Made by a program: the position numbers and the translations under genes. Positions 62,114 through 64,000 of a stretch of 64,000 nucleotides of DNA are shown here, piece by piece. Within the stretch, counting starts at the first letter, position 1. The number at the start of each line of letters is the position of its first letter. The notes beneath the pieces were generated by a model. It did not search any database, had not been told where the DNA came from, and saw only the letters and a program-made list of their open reading frames with translations. This DNA is from Ruminococcus albus AD2013 (GTDB lineage: Bacteria > Bacillota > Clostridia > Oscillospirales > Ruminococcaceae). The DNA lies in contig NZ_JAGS01000001.1 of assembly GCF_000526775.1 (NCBI RefSeq), positions 3,472,001 through 3,536,000 of the forward strand. Reading direction: 5' to 3'.

Positions 62114-62197
62114 TCACTTCCTTCTCTTTACGATGAATACGATTGCTGTTGTTACTGCAGCAGCTGCTGCACCTGCGATAATAATGATCTTCTTCAT
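62114..62197 (-). CDS. 27-residue membrane peptide
   Basis: MKK, then a hydrophobic run (IIIIAGAAAAAVTTAIVFIV), then KRRK and stop. The ATG overlaps the stop of the preceding gene as ATGA, with GAGGAAG 9 bases in front. It is translation-coupled and too short for most gene finders. It resembles the C-terminal anchor of the protein at 2397-3095 (PIVIGVAAVAGAVGVGVYVKKKR). It could be an anchor subunit or regulatory peptide. Confidence 0.65.
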   Translation of the reverse strand: MKKIIIIAGAAAAAVTTAIVFIVKRRK

Positions 62198-62937
62198 GGT
62201 CTGCACTTCCTCTCATAGTTTTCATCCTGAACTGGCTGTGATTTAACATTCAGCTCCTGTTCGTACTGTTTCCTGTGCTTCGTGATCTCCGAGAGCTCTC
62301 TTTGTTTTTCTCTCGAAAAAACTGCACGCTTTTCTTCCTTTGCGGTAATTTCCGCCTTACGCCGGTGGTCTTCCTGACCGTATATGACGTTCATGCGGTG
62401 TTGTATATCAGCAGAATCAGTACTTTCACGTTTTTCAGGCGTGTTGTTCTTCTGCATTTCAAGCCTCTCATGTTCGCTCATTTCCGACAGCGTTCTTCCG
62501 TTAGCTGTAAGATAACGGTTAAGCTCACGCTGTATTGTATATGTATCACATAGCCAGTGATCGGCATACGACTTGCAGAGAAGAAGCTGTATGTCATACG
62601 GACGCTGTTTCAGCGTGCCGACAGTGGTATGCAGTACACCGGCGACTTCCGACAGAAGCTTAAGATAGCTGTCACGGCCGTTCTGATGTCCGATCTCACG
62701 GAGCAGAAGTTCATAGCGCCCCGACATTGCCTTGCCGATGATCTCGTCGACCTTATAGGAAAAGTTGCTGTCATAGACGAGTGTCATGCCGTTTCCGTCA
62801 TAGCTTGCTGAAAACGGCACACCGCTTTTATCGAGTGCGACCACAACGTTCTGTGCTCTGCCGGTACTGAAGCTCTTGTACAGCTGGTTATGTACTTCAT
62901 TTATCGGTATTCCGGCGACGTACTGTATTTTTCTCAT
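62194..62937 (-). CDS. Conserved ICE protein, homologue of the IME gene at 51377
   Basis: A 247-residue protein. Residues 1-150 match the IME product at 51377-51862 (see that entry). The rest is a charged coiled coil (EEDHRRKAEITAKEEKRAVFSREKQRELSEITKHRKQ-type run). Family not named. It sits in an operon with topB upstream and the giant gene downstream. The start is the ATG just after the stop of the previous gene. Confidence 0.75.
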   Translation of the reverse strand: MRKIQYVAGIPINEVHNQLYKSFSTGRAQNVVVALDKSGVPFSASYDGNGMTLVYDSNFSYKVDEIIGKAMSGRYELLLREIGHQNGRDSYLKLLSEVAGVLHTTVGTLKQRPYDIQLLLCKSYADHWLCDTYTIQRELNRYLTANGRTLSEMSEHERLEMQKNNTPEKRESTDSADIQHRMNVIYGQEDHRRKAEITAKEEKRAVFSREKQRELSEITKHRKQYEQELNVKSQPVQDENYERKCRP

Positions 62938-62947
62938 AGCTCATTCA

Positions 62948-63256
62948 TCACTCCGAATCATCCTGGTCATCATCTTTATTTCTTACCGCACTGTTTTCAA
63001 GCAGGATATACAGGATAGCTTCGTAGTATACCGGCGAAATATATACGTTTTCATTCGAGCGCTTTCTTTTGAGATACTGTAATACCCACTTGTTTCGTTC
63101 ATACATAGTAATAGCATTGAAGATTATCTCGCTGTCGAATTCTTCGGGATGATCCAGTAATATTTCCGGAAATTTTGAATTATATTCGATCTCGGAGATC
63201 AGCTGTTCAAACCAGCCGTCATATAACTTCATTATGATCTTGTTATTATTTTTCAT
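62948..63256 (-). CDS. Small ICE protein, translation-coupled to topB
   Basis: A 102-residue protein, mixed helix, acidic C-terminus (NKDDDQDDSE). The frame is open to 63373, but the ATG at 63256 has GGAGGG in front and overlaps the topB stop. It is probably an accessory protein of unknown role. Confidence 0.6.
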   Translation of the reverse strand: MKNNNKIIMKLYDGWFEQLISEIEYNSKFPEILLDHPEEFDSEIIFNAITMYERNKWVLQYLKRKRSNENVYISPVYYEAILYILLENSAVRNKDDDQDDSE

Positions 63257-64000
63257 TGCATTTACCCTCCGTCTTCCACTGGTAATATATCTTTCCGTTA
63301 TACGGGTTTTCTTCGTATTCCGGCAGTACAATAGTCTTTCGCCCCTTTGAGGTATATGTGGCTTTTTTGCCATCGAGAAGAGCTTTTATCTGAGATTCAG
63401 ACAGCGTGACCCCGTACACTTTGCCGATGGTCATACCGCATTTGCCTTTGCAGTAATATCCGTACTTACCACCGGTAACATCAGCACCGCACTTCGGACA
63501 TCTGCCGAGCGTTTCATGATTGCAGCCTGAAAAAGAAACAGATTTATCCGCAAGACCGTATGTACTGCACATTTCAGCAGCGAACTGTTGAATGCTGTTC
63601 ATGAAATCTGCTTCGGACAATTCACCGTGTTCTATCTTCTGAAGCCGCGACTCCCATTCAGCAGTTAGCCTTGCAGACCTGACTTCTTCCGGAACAACGG
63701 TTATAAGCTCTTTTCCTTTGTCGGTCGATCTCAGCTGTTTTCCTTTACGTTCCACATATCCGTTCGTGACAAGAGCTTCGATAGTTGCGGCCCTGGTGGC
63801 AGGAGTGCCGAGCCCTTTTTTCTCGGTATCCTCATCATATTCATCGTTCCCCGCACGTTCCATAGCCGACAGAAGAGTATCCTCTGTGTATGGTTTCGGC
63901 GGTGATGTAAAGTGTTCGCTCTTTGCTGCCGTAACCGAAAAAGTTTGTCCTTCGGTCACATCCGGCAGAGACATTTCTTCCTCATTTTCCTTTTCAGTGG
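63246..64000 (-). CDS. topB: DNA topoisomerase III, C-terminal part (5' end outside window)
   Basis: The C-terminal 250 residues of a type IA topoisomerase. The frame continues past the right edge (upstream residues TEKENEEE). It shows PPKPYTEDTLLSAMERAG, GLGTPATRAATIEALVTNGYVERKGK, ITVVPEEVRSARLTAEWESRLQKIEHGE and a zinc ribbon (CPKCG...CKGKCG), all typical of topoisomerase III in ICEs. It relaxes or decatenates transfer intermediates. The catalytic tyrosine lies outside the window. Confidence 0.95.
   Translation of the reverse strand, partial: TEKENEEEMSLPDVTEGQTFSVTAAKSEHFTSPPKPYTEDTLLSAMERAGNDEYDEDTEKKGLGTPATRAATIEALVTNGYVERKGKQLRSTDKGKELITVVPEEVRSARLTAEWESRLQKIEHGELSEADFMNSIQQFAAEMCSTYGLADKSVSFSGCNHETLGRCPKCGADVTGGKYGYYCKGKCGMTIGKVYGVTLSESQIKALLDGKKATYTSKGRKTIVLPEYEENPYNGKIYYQWKTEGKCNEK

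Overview
The window looks like part of a chromosome-borne integrative conjugative element (ICE) of a low-to-mid GC Firmicute, most likely a Ruminococcus-type member of the Oscillospiraceae. This is judged from the gene families (VirD2-type relaxase, very large primase/methylase/helicase protein, topoisomerase III, TnpV-like proteins), the strong AGGAGG ribosome binding sites and the TTGACA-17-TATAAT promoters. No rRNA, tRNA or CRISPR array was seen. Assignments come from reading motifs by eye; no database search was possible.

Layout. (1) 1-3.7 kb: ICE backbone on the + strand: the end of a relaxase, a divergent zinc-ribbon/ribbon-helix-helix regulator with shared operator-promoters, ssb and small accessory genes. 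(2) 3.7-34.3 kb: a cargo island made almost entirely of candidate defence modules. These are a four-gene two-GTPase cassette (4.06-9.08 kb); a HEPN-like protein with a 52-residue membrane peptide upstream and a YedK/HMCES peptidase downstream (9.6-12.2 kb); a HEPN-SNF2 helicase paired with a 1576-residue protein carrying two sacsin-type ATPase domains (12.6-20.9 kb); a type I restriction-modification system with two silent specificity cassettes and its own tyrosine recombinase (21.2-30.3 kb); and a RecD-like helicase fused to a probable PD-(D/E)XK nuclease (30.5-34.2 kb). (3) 34.4-36.3 kb and 53.8-64.0 kb: ICE backbone on the - strand: topoisomerase III, small proteins, a coiled-coil protein and a giant primase-methylase-SNF2 gene.

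(4) 36.345-53.783 kb: a nested 17.4-kb integrative mobilizable element (IME) interrupts the giant gene. Its ends can be placed to the base. A GT core is flanked inside by near-symmetric attP half-sites, and joining the outside flanks across the core restores an in-frame helicase motif (ATGTPLSNS) and a 2985-residue protein. The IME carries its large serine recombinase next to the right end, a relaxase/MobC pair with a likely oriT, a resolvase, an EamA-type transporter and a second type I restriction-modification locus, which has two hsdS genes separated by a second tyrosine recombinase.

How it fits together. The ICE is a vehicle for several unrelated defence modules, and its resident IME adds another. 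Several small IME genes and its relaxase are close relatives of ICE genes, which suggests the IME is adapted to parasitise this ICE family. The most novel-looking systems are the two-GTPase cassette, the SNF2/double-sacsin pair, the attenuated membrane-peptide/HEPN/YedK operon, and the hsdS shuffling locus, in which hsdR lies inside the segment predicted to invert.
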